A stretch of 64,000 nucleotides of DNA from Salinisphaera orenii subsp. halophila YIM 95161. GTDB lineage: Bacteria > Pseudomonadota > Gammaproteobacteria > Nevskiales > Salinisphaeraceae. Location of the stretch: positions 45,937 to 109,936 of the forward strand of contig NZ_AYKF01000132.1 of the NCBI RefSeq assembly GCF_003732545.1, in the 5' to 3' direction. Made by a program: the position numbers and the translations under genes. This document shows, piece by piece, positions 36,896 through 46,135 of this stretch. Every line of letters starts with the position of its first letter. The first letter of the stretch is position 1. The notes under the pieces are model-generated. The model was not told the DNA's origin and did no database searches. It was given only the letters and a program-made list of their open reading frames with translations.

Positions 36896-36921
36896 AAAAA
36901 AGACCCCGGCGTACCGGGGTC
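36896..36921 (-). terminator. intrinsic terminator of the porin gene
   Basis: On the minus strand GACCCCGG-TACG-CCGGGGTC forms a perfect eight-pair stem, followed by six T residues (36901-36896). It lies 40 bases after the porin stop and 45 bases before the start of the next gene. It should end porin transcripts. Confidence 0.92.
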
Positions 36922-36960
36922 ATTTGGGGAGCAAAGGGATTGTGGTTTTGGGGGATTGCC

Positions 36961-38211
36961 TCAGAGCACCTGCTGGAACTGGAGATACAGCGTGTTCTGA
37001 TCGTCGCCGATGTTCGACGGCGACTGCACCTGACCGCCGGCATCGTTGGTGTAGAGCACGTCACGGCCCATCTCGTAGGTGAGCTGGATCTTGGCGTTAT
37101 GCTTGTTGAAGAAGTAGTTCAGACCGGCGGAGTAGCGCTTGTCCATGTCGTCATAGTTCTGGCCGTTGGCATAGAACCCGTCGTCCGGATCCAGCGCCGA
37201 AAAGCCGGCGACGAACTCGAGCTTGCTGGGCACGAGCATGTAGCCGCCCTTGACCATGTACGTGGCGAACTGGGCGTCGCCATCCGCGTTGACCAGCCCG
37301 GTCGGGCCGCCGATGAAGTCACGGGTCTCGTCGGTGACTTCAGCGTCGTAGAACTGGGCCGCGGCATCCGCCGAGAAATAGCCGGCACGGAAAGCCGCAT
37401 CCACGCCGTAGGCATTGACGCTGTCGTACTGGCTGGCGACATCGTTGGCGATGAAGTCACCGTTCGCGGGATCGACCGAGAAGCTGTTGTCGATATCGTC
37501 GTCGTTGCCCCACGTATAGGCGTTCAGGCCGATGCCGAAACGCGTCTCGTCGCCGAACGCGCCCTGCGCCTTCTTGAGGCTGCCCAGCGGCGTCCAATCG
37601 AGACGACCGACGAGCATGTTGCCGAAGTAGTCGGGGTCGGAGCTCACGCGCGACTCGAAGTCGAGCTTGGAAAGATCCGATTCCAGACCGGCCTGATAGA
37701 ACCCGAGCTGGCCCTGCACCATGTCGTTGTCATCGAGGGTGTAGCTCACACCGATCTGACGGTCCGGCACGCCGTAGTTATGATCGCCCACGACCGTGCG
37801 CTCGACGAACTGCTGGCGCTTCGAGGAGGTCAGCAGCTCGCGCGAGAACGGCGCATTGTGATTGCCGATCGTGATGCTGCCCATCGGCAGACCGGAGTAG
37901 TTGATGAAGGCGTCCTTGACCTCGGGGTCGTCGGACACGCCGCCGAAGTCGACCTGCCAGATGCCGTAGATGTTCTCGGTCAGCGTGCCCTCGATGTAGA
38001 AACGCATCCGACGCAGAAAGAAATCGTCGCCGGAATCGTTCTCGCCACTGTCGGCGTCGACCATCAGGTACTGCGGCTGCAGGCGACCGCCGATCTCGAG
38101 CGACTTCTCGCCCTCGTCGTAGAGCGTGATGCCCGCGGAGGCGAGCACCGGCATCGCGGCCACGGCCACGGCTGCGACTGCGCCGCCGGCGCGCGTGTAA
38201 AAGCGTTTCAT
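36961..38211 (-). CDS. phosphate-selective porin (OprO/OprP family)
   Basis: A 416-residue outer-membrane porin of the Porin_O_P family. A signal peptide (about 1-26, ending VLASA) precedes ITLYDEGEKSLEIGGRLQPQYL, the family start; RRMRFYIEGTL and many alternating beta strands follow, and the last strand ends LYLQFQQVL in keeping with an outer-membrane sorting signal. The family forms trimers that favour phosphate or pyrophosphate. The neighbours phoBR and pstS make phosphate the likely solute. A two-repeat Pho-box candidate lies at 38294-38311. Confidence 0.9.
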   Translation of the reverse strand: MKRFYTRAGGAVAAVAVAAMPVLASAGITLYDEGEKSLEIGGRLQPQYLMVDADSGENDSGDDFFLRRMRFYIEGTLTENIYGIWQVDFGGVSDDPEVKDAFINYSGLPMGSITIGNHNAPFSRELLTSSKRQQFVERTVVGDHNYGVPDRQIGVSYTLDDNDMVQGQLGFYQAGLESDLSKLDFESRVSSDPDYFGNMLVGRLDWTPLGSLKKAQGAFGDETRFGIGLNAYTWGNDDDIDNSFSVDPANGDFIANDVASQYDSVNAYGVDAAFRAGYFSADAAAQFYDAEVTDETRDFIGGPTGLVNADGDAQFATYMVKGGYMLVPSKLEFVAGFSALDPDDGFYANGQNYDDMDKRYSAGLNYFFNKHNAKIQLTYEMGRDVLYTNDAGGQVQSPSNIGDDQNTLYLQFQQVL

Positions 38212-38293
38212 GCGTAGGTCTCCCTGGAGTGTGTCTCGGCTTGTCAGCCGCGGGAAACGTTACGCAGTGCGTGTTACCGGTCGGTGTCGCCCA

Positions 38294-38311
38294 TGTGACG
38301 ATTCGATGACG
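38294..38311 (-). promoter_or_regulatory. candidate Pho box before the porin gene
   Basis: On the minus strand GCGTCAT and TCGTCAC repeat at an eleven-base step, 84-100 bases upstream of the porin ATG. The match to the Pho consensus is weaker than before pstS and I cannot place a good -10, so this is tentative. It lies just beyond the stop of phoR. Confidence 0.42.
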
Positions 38312-38324
38312 CTCGCAGGCGTCG

Positions 38325-39653
38325 TCAGGCCGCGCGTTGAAGCAGTCGGCGCTGGAGCGGGAAGTGGCAGGTGAACGTCGAGCCCTCGCCCGGCGTGCTG
38401 TCGATGTCCAGCTCGCCCTCGTGGTGTTCGAGACAGTGCTTGACGATGGCCAGCCCCAGCCCGGTGCCGCCGTCGCTGGCCTTGCGGCCGGCGTCGACGC
38501 GATAGAACCGCTCGGTCAGCCGGGGGATGTGTTGGGCCTCGATGCCGGCGCCGGCATCGTGGACGGAAAAGTGCGCGCCCTGGTCGTCCTGCCACCAGTG
38601 GACCGCGATCGGGCCGCCGTCGGGCGTGTAGCGCACGGCGTTGGCGAGCAGGTTCGAGAAGATGCTCTCCAGTTCGTTCGGCCGGCCGAACAGCCCCACC
38701 TCGCGGTCGAGATGGAGAGTGATGTCGTGTCGTTCGTCGTCGGCCCGACGGATGTCGTCGGCGAGGTCGTCGATCATCGCCGGCACGTCGATGCGCTCCT
38801 GTCGCTGCTGCAGCCCTTCGGCCTCCAGCCGGGCCAGCTTGAGCAGACTCTCGATGATCGAGTTCATGCGGCGCGCCTGCTCGCCCATCTCCGTCACGGG
38901 GCTGCGCCACTCGGCCAGCGGGCCGTCGCCCGCGGCCTCCTCCTCCATCATCTCCAGATAGCCGCGCAGCACGGTCAACGGCGTGCGCAGTTCATGCGAG
39001 GCGTTGGCGACGAAGTCCCGGCGGGTGGCCTCGAGCCGTTTCTGCTCGCTGACGTCGCGCGCGATCAGCAGACGCTGGTCGTTGCCATAGGGAATCAGGC
39101 GCACCAGCACGGTGTCCGTATCGCTGGCCGGCGACGGAATCTCGAGTTCGCCGATCTCCCGTCGCCGCTGCGACAGCGCGGCGGAGAAACGCGGATGACG
39201 CAGCAGGTTGGCGATGCGCTGGCCGAGATCCTGCGGCGTGCGCAGGGCCAGCAGCGCACCGGCCGCGCTGTTGAACCAGACGATGCGGCCCTGGGCATCG
39301 AGCACGACCGCACCATCCGGCAGCGCGGCGGTCGAGGCCTGGAACTCGTCGAGGATGCGCTTGAGCCGTTTCTTGCGCTTGCGGTTGCGCTGCTTGAGGC
39401 GGTAGAGCTCGGTGTAGATCTCCTGCCAGACACCGATACCCTCCGACGGCTCGTGCCGGTCGGACAGCAGCCAGCGGTGGAGCTGGTAGGCATAGACGAG
39501 ATGCATCGCCAGATAGGCGCAGACGCCGAGCAGCACGCAGACCAGCACGTGGCCGCTGATCAACCCCGCGACGGCACCTGCAGCCAGTACGGCGAGCATG
39601 AGCACGACTTCGCGACGCCAGGTCCGGCGCATGGCCTGCGAGGGCATGCTCAT
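38325..39653 (-). CDS. phoR: phosphate regulon sensor histidine kinase PhoR
   Basis: A 442-residue kinase. Two membrane helices close together (about 16-34 and 36-58) have almost no periplasmic part, as in other PhoR proteins, which sense through PstB/PhoU. A charged linker, a PAS domain (about 105-205) and the HisKA domain with the phosphorylated His220 in NASHELRTPLT follow; the ATPase domain has N (NLLANAVRYT), G1 (DAGAGI) and G2 (GGTGLGLAI) boxes. It overlaps nothing and begins nine bases after phoB. Confidence 0.95.
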   Translation of the reverse strand: MSMPSQAMRRTWRREVVLMLAVLAAGAVAGLISGHVLVCVLLGVCAYLAMHLVYAYQLHRWLLSDRHEPSEGIGVWQEIYTELYRLKQRNRKRKKRLKRILDEFQASTAALPDGAVVLDAQGRIVWFNSAAGALLALRTPQDLGQRIANLLRHPRFSAALSQRRREIGELEIPSPASDTDTVLVRLIPYGNDQRLLIARDVSEQKRLEATRRDFVANASHELRTPLTVLRGYLEMMEEEAAGDGPLAEWRSPVTEMGEQARRMNSIIESLLKLARLEAEGLQQRQERIDVPAMIDDLADDIRRADDERHDITLHLDREVGLFGRPNELESIFSNLLANAVRYTPDGGPIAVHWWQDDQGAHFSVHDAGAGIEAQHIPRLTERFYRVDAGRKASDGGTGLGLAIVKHCLEHHEGELDIDSTPGEGSTFTCHFPLQRRLLQRAA

Positions 39654-39662
39654 GGTCGGATG

Positions 39663-40373
39663 CTAGACGCCTTTGCTGGAGAAACGATAGCCGCTGCCGC
39701 GCACCGTCTGGATGAAGTGATCGAAACCGTAGGGCGCCAGCGCCTTGCGCAGCCGCCGGATGTGCACGTCGACCGTACGCTCCTCGACGAACACGTTCTG
39801 CCCCCAGACGCGGTCGAGCATCTGCTCGCGCGAATAGACCCGCTCGGGATGACTCATGAAGAACCGCAGCAGCCGGTACTCGGTCGGCCCGAGCTTGACC
39901 GGGCGGTCGCCGGCGGCGACGCGCTGGCTGGCCGCGTCCAGGGTCAAGCCCTCCAGCTCCAGCGTCTCGTCGCGGCCGCCGGGCAGGCTGCGTCGCAGCA
40001 CCGCGCGCACGCGCGCGACCAGTTCGGAAGACGAGAACGGCTTGGTGACATAGTCGTCGGCGCCGAGGTTCAGGCCGCGCACGCGATCGTCCTCGTCGAC
40101 GCGGGCGGTGACCATGATGATCGAGACATCGGCGGTGAGCTCGTCGCGGCGCAGCTCGCGCGCGAGCTCGGCCCCGGAGACGCCCGGCAGCATCCAGTCC
40201 ATGAGGATCAGATCCGGTCGGCGCTCGGCCATGGCCAGGCGCGCACTCTGCGCGTCCTCGGCCTCGGCGACCGAGAAATCCGCCCGTTCCAGCGCAAAGC
40301 GGATCATGTCGCGGATCGGCGCCTCGTCCTCGACGATCAGAACATGCTTGTCATCCATGACACTGCGTTTCAT
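39663..40373 (-). CDS. phoB: phosphate regulon response regulator PhoB
   Basis: A 236-residue OmpR-type regulator. The receiver domain has the acidic pair EDE (15-17), the phosphoacceptor Asp59 in LILMDWMLPG and the conserved lysine in YVTKPF. The winged-helix DNA-binding domain has VYSREQMLDRVWG and RTVDVHIRRLRKAL. It activates genes with Pho boxes, such as the one before pstS. The start may be the first ATG at 40373 or, five codons later, ATG at 40358 (MDDKHVLIV). Some TGTCAT-like elements lie upstream but I cannot define a box. Confidence 0.96.
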   Translation of the reverse strand: MKRSVMDDKHVLIVEDEAPIRDMIRFALERADFSVAEAEDAQSARLAMAERRPDLILMDWMLPGVSGAELARELRRDELTADVSIIMVTARVDEDDRVRGLNLGADDYVTKPFSSSELVARVRAVLRRSLPGGRDETLELEGLTLDAASQRVAAGDRPVKLGPTEYRLLRFFMSHPERVYSREQMLDRVWGQNVFVEERTVDVHIRRLRKALAPYGFDHFIQTVRGSGYRFSSKGV

Positions 40374-40447
40374 GCGGTTTGTGACGCGACAACGCTATGC
40401 AACGGATATTACCGCAATATGACGGTTTCGCTTCAGCGCTGCCCTGC

Positions 40448-43066
40448 TCAGCCCGATCGCGGCGCCTCGGCCAGTCCGGCCTCGACGATCTCGCGCGTGT
40501 TGTCCGAGTGCACGCCCTCGCCCACGCGCGCCAGCGCGGCCCGCATCGCCGACGCCTCCGGCTCGGCGTGGCGTCGCCACGGCGTGAGCAGGCCCGCCAG
40601 CGCGGCCGCCAGCTGCGGATTGAGCGCGTCCAGACGCACGACCTGATCGGCGATCAGCGTGTAACCGCCCGAATCCGCGCGATGGAAACCGGCGGGATTG
40701 CCGCGGGCGAAGCCCCCGAGCAGCGCACGGACCCGGTTCGGGTTGGTGAAATCGAAGCGCGCGTCGTCGAGCAGCGCGGTGACCTGCTCGACGCTGTCCG
40801 CGCGTCGTGTGCCGGCCTGCAGCCGCAGCCACTTGTCCATGACCAGCGGATAGTCCGCCCAGCGTTCGGCGAACTCCGCCAGCGCGGTATCGCGGGCCGC
40901 GCCCGGCAGATCGCGAAGGGCCTCGAGCGCGGCCATGCGGTCGGTCATGTTGTCGGCGGTGCGCGAGAGCTCGAGCGCGCGTTCGCGCAGTCCCGGCGCG
41001 TCCACCGCCGCGAGATAGTCCAGGGCGAGACGGAACACCCGCCGCCGGCCGGCCTCCTCGACGTCGAAGACATAAGCCTGCAGCGCGGCGTGATCAGCCC
41101 GCAGCGCCTCGAATTCCTCGAGAAAACGCGTGGCGATGGCCTGCTTGAGATGGTCGCGCGCCGCACACACGGCGTGGATGTCGATGGCGTCGAACTCCTC
41201 GCCGATGCGGGTCACGCTCGGCAGCGTGAGCATCGCCGCCAGCAGGGCGCGATCCGCCGGCGGGTTCGACAGCAGATGCGCGATCGCCTCGAACAGCCGC
41301 TCGGAGGGCTCGGGCAGCGCTTCACCACCCGAGCGGGCCGCGACCCCGGCGACCAGCGTCTTGAGAAAAAGCGACTGCGCGGCATCCCAACGGCAGACCG
41401 GATCGCTGTCGTGGGCCATCAGCCGGGCCAGCGCGGCGTCGTCGGGCGCGTGATCCAGGCGCACGGGCGCGGTGAAGCCCCGCAGCGCCGATACGGTCGG
41501 CTCGCCGGCGAGGCCCTCGAAGCGCCACTCGGCCTGCGCCGTGTCCAGGCGCAGCACCTCCGGCTCGCGGACCATGCGTCCGGCGTCGTCGAACAACGCG
41601 ACGGATACCGGAATATCGAAGTCCGCCTTGTCCGGCTGACCGGGCGTGGCCGGCGTGCTCTGCGTCAGCGTGAGCGCCAGCGCGCCTTCGCGGTAGTCCG
41701 TCTGCACGCCAACGCGCGGCGTGCCAGCCTGGGCATACCAGCGCCGGAACTGGGCCAGGTCCAGACCGGTGGACTCCTCGATGGCGACCACGAAGTCCTC
41801 GATGGTCACCGCCTGGCCGTCGTGCTTGGCGAGATAGTGACGCACACCGGCGATGAAAGCATCGCGACCCGCCATCGCCTCCATCATGCGGATCAGCTCG
41901 GCGCCCTTGTGATACACCGTGATGGTGTAGAAGTTGTTCATCTCCACGTACGACTCCGGGCGCACGGGATGGGCGCGCGGGCCGGCGTCCTCGGGAAACT
42001 GGACCTCGCGGATCGCGCGCACCTGCTCGATGCGGGTCACGCCCGGCGAGCCCTGATCGATGGCGAACTGATGCTCGCGATGAACGGTCAGCCCCTCCTT
42101 GAGGGAGAGCTGGAACCAGTCGCGGCAGGTCACGCGGTTGCCGGTGTAGTTGTGGAAGTATTCGTGGGCGACGACATCCCGCACCAGGGCGAAGTCGTCG
42201 TCGGTGGCCGTCTCCGGGGCGGCGAAGATGCAGGCGGTGTTGAACACGTTGAGGCTCTTGTTCTCCATCGCCCCCATGTTGAAGCTGCCCACCGCCACGA
42301 TCGCGTAGCTGTCCAGATCGTATTCGAGGCCGTAGGTGGCCTCGTCCCAGACCATCGCCTGCTTGAGCGAGGCCATGGCGTGGGCGCACTGGTCCTCGTT
42401 GCCGTGCTCGGTGTACAGCCGCAGGTCGATCGTCCGGCCGGAGGGCGTCGTGTGGCTGTCACGCAGCACGCCCAGGTCGCCGGCAACCAGCGCGAAGAGA
42501 TAACAGGGTTTGACGAACGGATCCTCGAAGACCGCGTAGTGCCGGCCCGCACCGGCACTGCCGATCTCCACACAGTCGCCGTTGGACAGCAGCACCGGAT
42601 GCGCCTGCGCGTCGGCGGTGATGCGCGTGACGTAGCGCGACATCACGTCCGGCCGGTCCGGGAAATAGGTGATGCGCGAGAAGCCGGTCGCCTCGCACTG
42701 GGTGCAGAGGATGTCGCCGGAGCGATACAGCCCCTCCAGCGAGAGGTTGTGCTCCGGATCGATGCGCGTCTCGACCGTCAGCGTGAACGCCTCCGGCGGG
42801 CCGTGCAGCACCAGCGCGCTGTCACCGCAGCTGTATTCGCTCTCGCCCAGACGCCGGCCGTCGATGGCCACCGAAACCAGCGTCATGTCGCGCCCGTCCA
42901 GGCGCCAGTCTTCGGCGGCCGGCCCATCCGGGTTGCGGCGCACCGAATGCGTGGCGCGGACATGCGTCTGCGCGCTGCCGATGTCGAAATCCAGCTCCAC
43001 GTCGTCGATCAGCCACGCCGGCGGCTGGTAGTCGGCGCGGTACTTGCGCTGCGGATTGCCCGTCAT
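40448..43066 (-). CDS. pepN: aminopeptidase N (alanyl aminopeptidase)
   Basis: An 872-residue M1 zinc metallopeptidase. The substrate loop GAMEN is at 265-269, zinc ligands His301 and His305 in HEYFH and Glu324 in SLKEGLT. The C-terminal part (about 540-870) is the DUF3458 helical and Ig-like region found in the E. coli-type enzyme (870). It cuts neutral and basic residues from the N-terminus of peptides in the cytoplasm. The ATG at 43066 starts MTGNPQRKYRADY; the frame extends upstream, but that sequence overlaps the KAS III gene. Confidence 0.96.
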   Translation of the reverse strand: MTGNPQRKYRADYQPPAWLIDDVELDFDIGSAQTHVRATHSVRRNPDGPAAEDWRLDGRDMTLVSVAIDGRRLGESEYSCGDSALVLHGPPEAFTLTVETRIDPEHNLSLEGLYRSGDILCTQCEATGFSRITYFPDRPDVMSRYVTRITADAQAHPVLLSNGDCVEIGSAGAGRHYAVFEDPFVKPCYLFALVAGDLGVLRDSHTTPSGRTIDLRLYTEHGNEDQCAHAMASLKQAMVWDEATYGLEYDLDSYAIVAVGSFNMGAMENKSLNVFNTACIFAAPETATDDDFALVRDVVAHEYFHNYTGNRVTCRDWFQLSLKEGLTVHREHQFAIDQGSPGVTRIEQVRAIREVQFPEDAGPRAHPVRPESYVEMNNFYTITVYHKGAELIRMMEAMAGRDAFIAGVRHYLAKHDGQAVTIEDFVVAIEESTGLDLAQFRRWYAQAGTPRVGVQTDYREGALALTLTQSTPATPGQPDKADFDIPVSVALFDDAGRMVREPEVLRLDTAQAEWRFEGLAGEPTVSALRGFTAPVRLDHAPDDAALARLMAHDSDPVCRWDAAQSLFLKTLVAGVAARSGGEALPEPSERLFEAIAHLLSNPPADRALLAAMLTLPSVTRIGEEFDAIDIHAVCAARDHLKQAIATRFLEEFEALRADHAALQAYVFDVEEAGRRRVFRLALDYLAAVDAPGLRERALELSRTADNMTDRMAALEALRDLPGAARDTALAEFAERWADYPLVMDKWLRLQAGTRRADSVEQVTALLDDARFDFTNPNRVRALLGGFARGNPAGFHRADSGGYTLIADQVVRLDALNPQLAAALAGLLTPWRRHAEPEASAMRAALARVGEGVHSDNTREIVEAGLAEAPRSG

Positions 43067-43095
43067 GGCCTGTTGTCCTGTGTGTCGCCGCGCGT

Positions 43096-44217
43096 TCAGC
43101 GCCGCTTGAGAATGACGCTGCCGGCCGAGTAGCCGGCGCCGAAGCCGCAGAGCACGCCGACATCGCCGCGCTCCAGATCGTCCGAATACTTGTGGAACAC
43201 GATCACCGGCGAGGCCGAGCTGGTATTGGCGTACTCGGCGAGCACCGAGGGCATTTCCGCCTCTTCCGCCGGTCGGCCGAGCACCCGCTTGCAGATCAGC
43301 GTGTTCATGTTGATGTTGGCCTGATGCAGCCAAAGGCGTTTGAGCGCGTCCGCGCCCAGGTCATGCTCGCCCAGATGGTTCACGATCAGTTCGGCGACCA
43401 TCGGCCCGACGTCCTTGAACACCCGCCGCCCGTTCTGCACGAACAGCCGGTCGGCCTCGCTGCGCGGCTCGGTCTCGGCGCGGTTGAGAAAGCCGAAGTT
43501 GTTGCGGATGTTGTTGGAGAACTGGGTGATCAGCCGTGTGCCCAGCACGTCGAAGCCGCGCCCGGCCGCGACCTCGTCGCGGTGCTCGAGCAGCGCGGCC
43601 GTGCAGACGTCGCCGAAGATGAAGTGGCTGTCGCGGTCACGGAAGTTCAGATGCGCCGAGCAGATCTCGGGATTGACCACCAGCACGCGGCGGGCGCTGC
43701 CGCTGTCGATCATGTTCGCGCCGGTCTGAATGCCGAAGGCGGCCGAGGCGCAGGCGACGTTCAGGTCGAAGCCGAAGCGACCGCCGCCCAGATAGTGCTG
43801 CACTTCCACGGCCAGCGCCGGATAGGGCCGCGGCAGGTTGGAACAGGCCACCAGCACGGCGTCGATGCCCGCGGCCTCGCAGTCCACCTGGGCCAGGCAC
43901 TGGCCGATCGCCTCCAGCGCCATTTCGCACTGGATCGACGGCTCGTCGTTGGTCCGGGTGCGGATGCGCGGATGCATGACGTCCGGATCGAGAATACCCG
44001 CCTTGTCCACGACATAGCGGCTCTTGATGCCGGAGGCCTTGTAGATGAAGTCGGCGTCGGAGGTCGACAGGGCGTCGAGTTCGCCCGCGGCGATGGCGTC
44101 CGCGTGCGCCGCGTTGTATTTCTCGACGTAGGCGTTGTAGGCCTCGACGAGCTCCTCGTTGGAGATCGCCTCGGGCGGCGTGTACAGCCCGGAGGCGGAC
44201 AGGACGACATTACTCAC
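43096..44217 (-). CDS. beta-ketoacyl-ACP synthase III-like enzyme
   Basis: A 373-residue thiolase-fold condensing enzyme. The Cys-His-Asn triad of KAS III is complete: Cys156 in NVACASA, His298 in WLHQANINM and Asn331 in YANTSSAS. It is longer than FabH (about 320) owing to an insert near residues 230-260 (SNNIRNNFGFLNRAE), typical of a separate branch annotated as KAS III family. It should condense an acyl-CoA with malonyl-ACP; whether it serves fatty acid synthesis or a secondary route is open. GTG at 44217 with AAGGGG upstream is the start. Confidence 0.85.
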   Translation of the reverse strand: MSNVVLSASGLYTPPEAISNEELVEAYNAYVEKYNAAHADAIAAGELDALSTSDADFIYKASGIKSRYVVDKAGILDPDVMHPRIRTRTNDEPSIQCEMALEAIGQCLAQVDCEAAGIDAVLVACSNLPRPYPALAVEVQHYLGGGRFGFDLNVACASAAFGIQTGANMIDSGSARRVLVVNPEICSAHLNFRDRDSHFIFGDVCTAALLEHRDEVAAGRGFDVLGTRLITQFSNNIRNNFGFLNRAETEPRSEADRLFVQNGRRVFKDVGPMVAELIVNHLGEHDLGADALKRLWLHQANINMNTLICKRVLGRPAEEAEMPSVLAEYANTSSASPVIVFHKYSDDLERGDVGVLCGFGAGYSAGSVILKRR

Positions 44218-44324
44218 CGTGTTTCCCCTTGCTTTGGCGACGACGCGAAACGCATCGCCGGCATTCTCTCGCGCAGGCGCGGGCGCCACAACCGCCCGCC
44301 GCGCAGGCCGCGTCCCACCGCGAT

Positions 44325-45767
44325 TCAGGCATCAGCGGCCAGCCCGCTCTCGCGCAGAGCGCGCGTGACGAACGGTCGCAGCGAGCGCTCGTGGCGCACC
44401 GACAGATGCGAGCCGTGATACCAGTGCATCGTCGGCCGGTCCCAGTGCGTCCACAGACGCAGCGGCTGCGCCGGCGGCACGAGCTGGTCCGCGCTGGCGG
44501 CGAACAGATAGCGTCGCTGCCACGGCACCGCGGCCGTCAGCGCCAGCGGCGAGACCGGCGCCAGCAGCTCCGACAGCCGCGCCTGCGTGATCCCCTGGGC
44601 CTCGATGAAGCGCAGATGCAACCCCGGCATGTGGTGCCACAGCGCCCCGGGGATATCGGTCAGCGGAATACCGGCGATCACGCAGGCCAGCGTTGGCTCG
44701 AAGGCCGCCAGCAGCGCGGCGTTGTAGCCGCCCAGGCTGTAGCCGAGAACGCCGATGGGCGTGTCCTCGCCCTGCTGCGCGCGCACCCAGGCGATGCAGC
44801 GGCGCAGGTCCCAGAGCGCCTGCGACTGCGCGTGCAGCAGATCCACGAGCGGGCCGTCCAGATACAGCCCGCCGGTTAGGCGGGTCGAGGTCCGCGCCCC
44901 GTGCAGCGGCAGCGTCGGCATGATCAGGTTCAGGCCCAGCCGGTGATGCAGATGCGCGACGTCGAACAGCGGCAGATCGAGCCAGTCCAGCCCCATGCGA
45001 TAGCCGTGCACGCACACGACCCACGGCCGCGGTGCGCCGGGATGACGCAGCACGCGGGCGCGCATCGTGCGGTTGGCCGCGTGCCCGTGCCAGCGCGCCC
45101 CGCCCGGCAGCGCCGGATGCGGCCGGAAGGCGCTGTCGAAGGTCAGCCACTCGAAGACCAGCCGCCCGCCGCGTGCACTCTGCAGATCGAAATGTCGCGG
45201 CGCAGGCGGGGCCGTGTGCAGCGTCTGCGGCTGCGCCCGCCAGCCGTGCCTGCGGGCGGCCGTCTCCGCGGCCTCGATCTCGACGTGGTCGCGGGCCACC
45301 ATGCGGCCGCGCGGGATGCGCGCACTGTTCACGAACCAGCCCAGCAGGGCCTCGTCGGTGGCCGCCTTGCGGGCTAGTGTCGCCGAGACGACCGGCATCG
45401 GCACGGCACGCGGCACCGGATTCTGGAACAGTGCCGCGAGACCCGCGACCAGAAACGCGGCGACGCCGCCGGCGATCAGCAACAGCGCGGCGGCCCCGCC
45501 GAACGTCGGCCACAGGAATAACGCCAGCGGCAGACTGATCACCGCCGCGAGCGCCAGGTAGCGGCTGATCTGACGATCGCCGGGCCAGAGCAGCAAGGCA
45601 CCGCCGGCGGCGGCGAGGATCGCCCCCGGCAGGGTCGCGATGAGCCCGGCGAGCGGGCCCGCGGACCAGCCGAGGTTGAGCCAAAGGATGCCGACCGCCA
45701 GCGGCAGCAGCGCCGCGATAAACCAGCGCGGCTGTCGCCGCATGCGCTGGTCGTCCGGGTTGGCCAC
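44325..45767 (-). CDS. membrane-anchored alpha/beta hydrolase
   Basis: A 480-residue protein. Four hydrophobic helices occupy about residues 14-125; the rest is an alpha/beta hydrolase with VCVHGYRMG, the nucleophile serine in LGYSLGGYN, a probable acid in ASADQLVPP and a histidine in YHGSHLS. The family is annotated only as alpha/beta hydrolase; substrate unknown. It lies downstream of a small membrane protein (2 bases apart) and upstream of the KAS III gene, suggesting a lipid-related operon, which is inference. Confidence 0.75.
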   Translation of the reverse strand: MANPDDQRMRRQPRWFIAALLPLAVGILWLNLGWSAGPLAGLIATLPGAILAAAGGALLLWPGDRQISRYLALAAVISLPLALFLWPTFGGAAALLLIAGGVAAFLVAGLAALFQNPVPRAVPMPVVSATLARKAATDEALLGWFVNSARIPRGRMVARDHVEIEAAETAARRHGWRAQPQTLHTAPPAPRHFDLQSARGGRLVFEWLTFDSAFRPHPALPGGARWHGHAANRTMRARVLRHPGAPRPWVVCVHGYRMGLDWLDLPLFDVAHLHHRLGLNLIMPTLPLHGARTSTRLTGGLYLDGPLVDLLHAQSQALWDLRRCIAWVRAQQGEDTPIGVLGYSLGGYNAALLAAFEPTLACVIAGIPLTDIPGALWHHMPGLHLRFIEAQGITQARLSELLAPVSPLALTAAVPWQRRYLFAASADQLVPPAQPLRLWTHWDRPTMHWYHGSHLSVRHERSLRPFVTRALRESGLAADA

Positions 45768-45768
45768 G

Positions 45769-46104
45769 CTAGCGGGTCGCCACGACGAACACGAGCAGCC
45801 CGATCACGGCCAGCACGAGCGCGGCCTGGCCCTGCGGCCAGCGACGGTGACGCTTCTGCAGCAGCCAGGTCGCCACGGCCGCCACCGCGGTGAACGCGGC
45901 CAGCACGAGCGTCAGACGCACGGTTTCGGCCAGGCCGCCGCCCGCGTCGGCCACGAGCTCGGGATACGGCAGCATCATCAGGCAGACCACGGCATAGAGC
46001 AGCGCCAGCACCGCGCTGCTGCCCAGCACGAGCCAATTCAGAAACGACAGGATCTTCAGAACGTCACCTCGGATTCGCCACGCGCGCCGTGTCTTGCATG
46101 GCAT
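45769..46104 (-). CDS. small membrane protein of unknown function
   Basis: About 111 residues with three hydrophobic helices (around LKILSFLNWLVLGSSAVLAL, LTLVLAAFTAVAAVATW and AALVLAVIGLLVFVV). I do not recognise a family. The start is uncertain: ATG at 46104 is used; ATG at 46137 would overlap the divergent hydrolase start by two bases, and the membrane helices begin only at 46059. It ends one base before the membrane hydrolase gene and probably belongs to its operon. Confidence 0.55.
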   Translation of the reverse strand: MPCKTRRAWRIRGDVLKILSFLNWLVLGSSAVLALLYAVVCLMMLPYPELVADAGGGLAETVRLTLVLAAFTAVAAVATWLLQKRHRRWPQGQAALVLAVIGLLVFVVATR

Positions 46105-46135
46105 AGTACGCCGCGTTCCCCTGCGAGGTCGATGC

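Noticed and set aside
40374..40447. Pho box upstream of phoB
   Set aside because: Single TGTCAT- and CGTCAT-like words occur, but no second copy at eleven bases, so autoregulation cannot be claimed.
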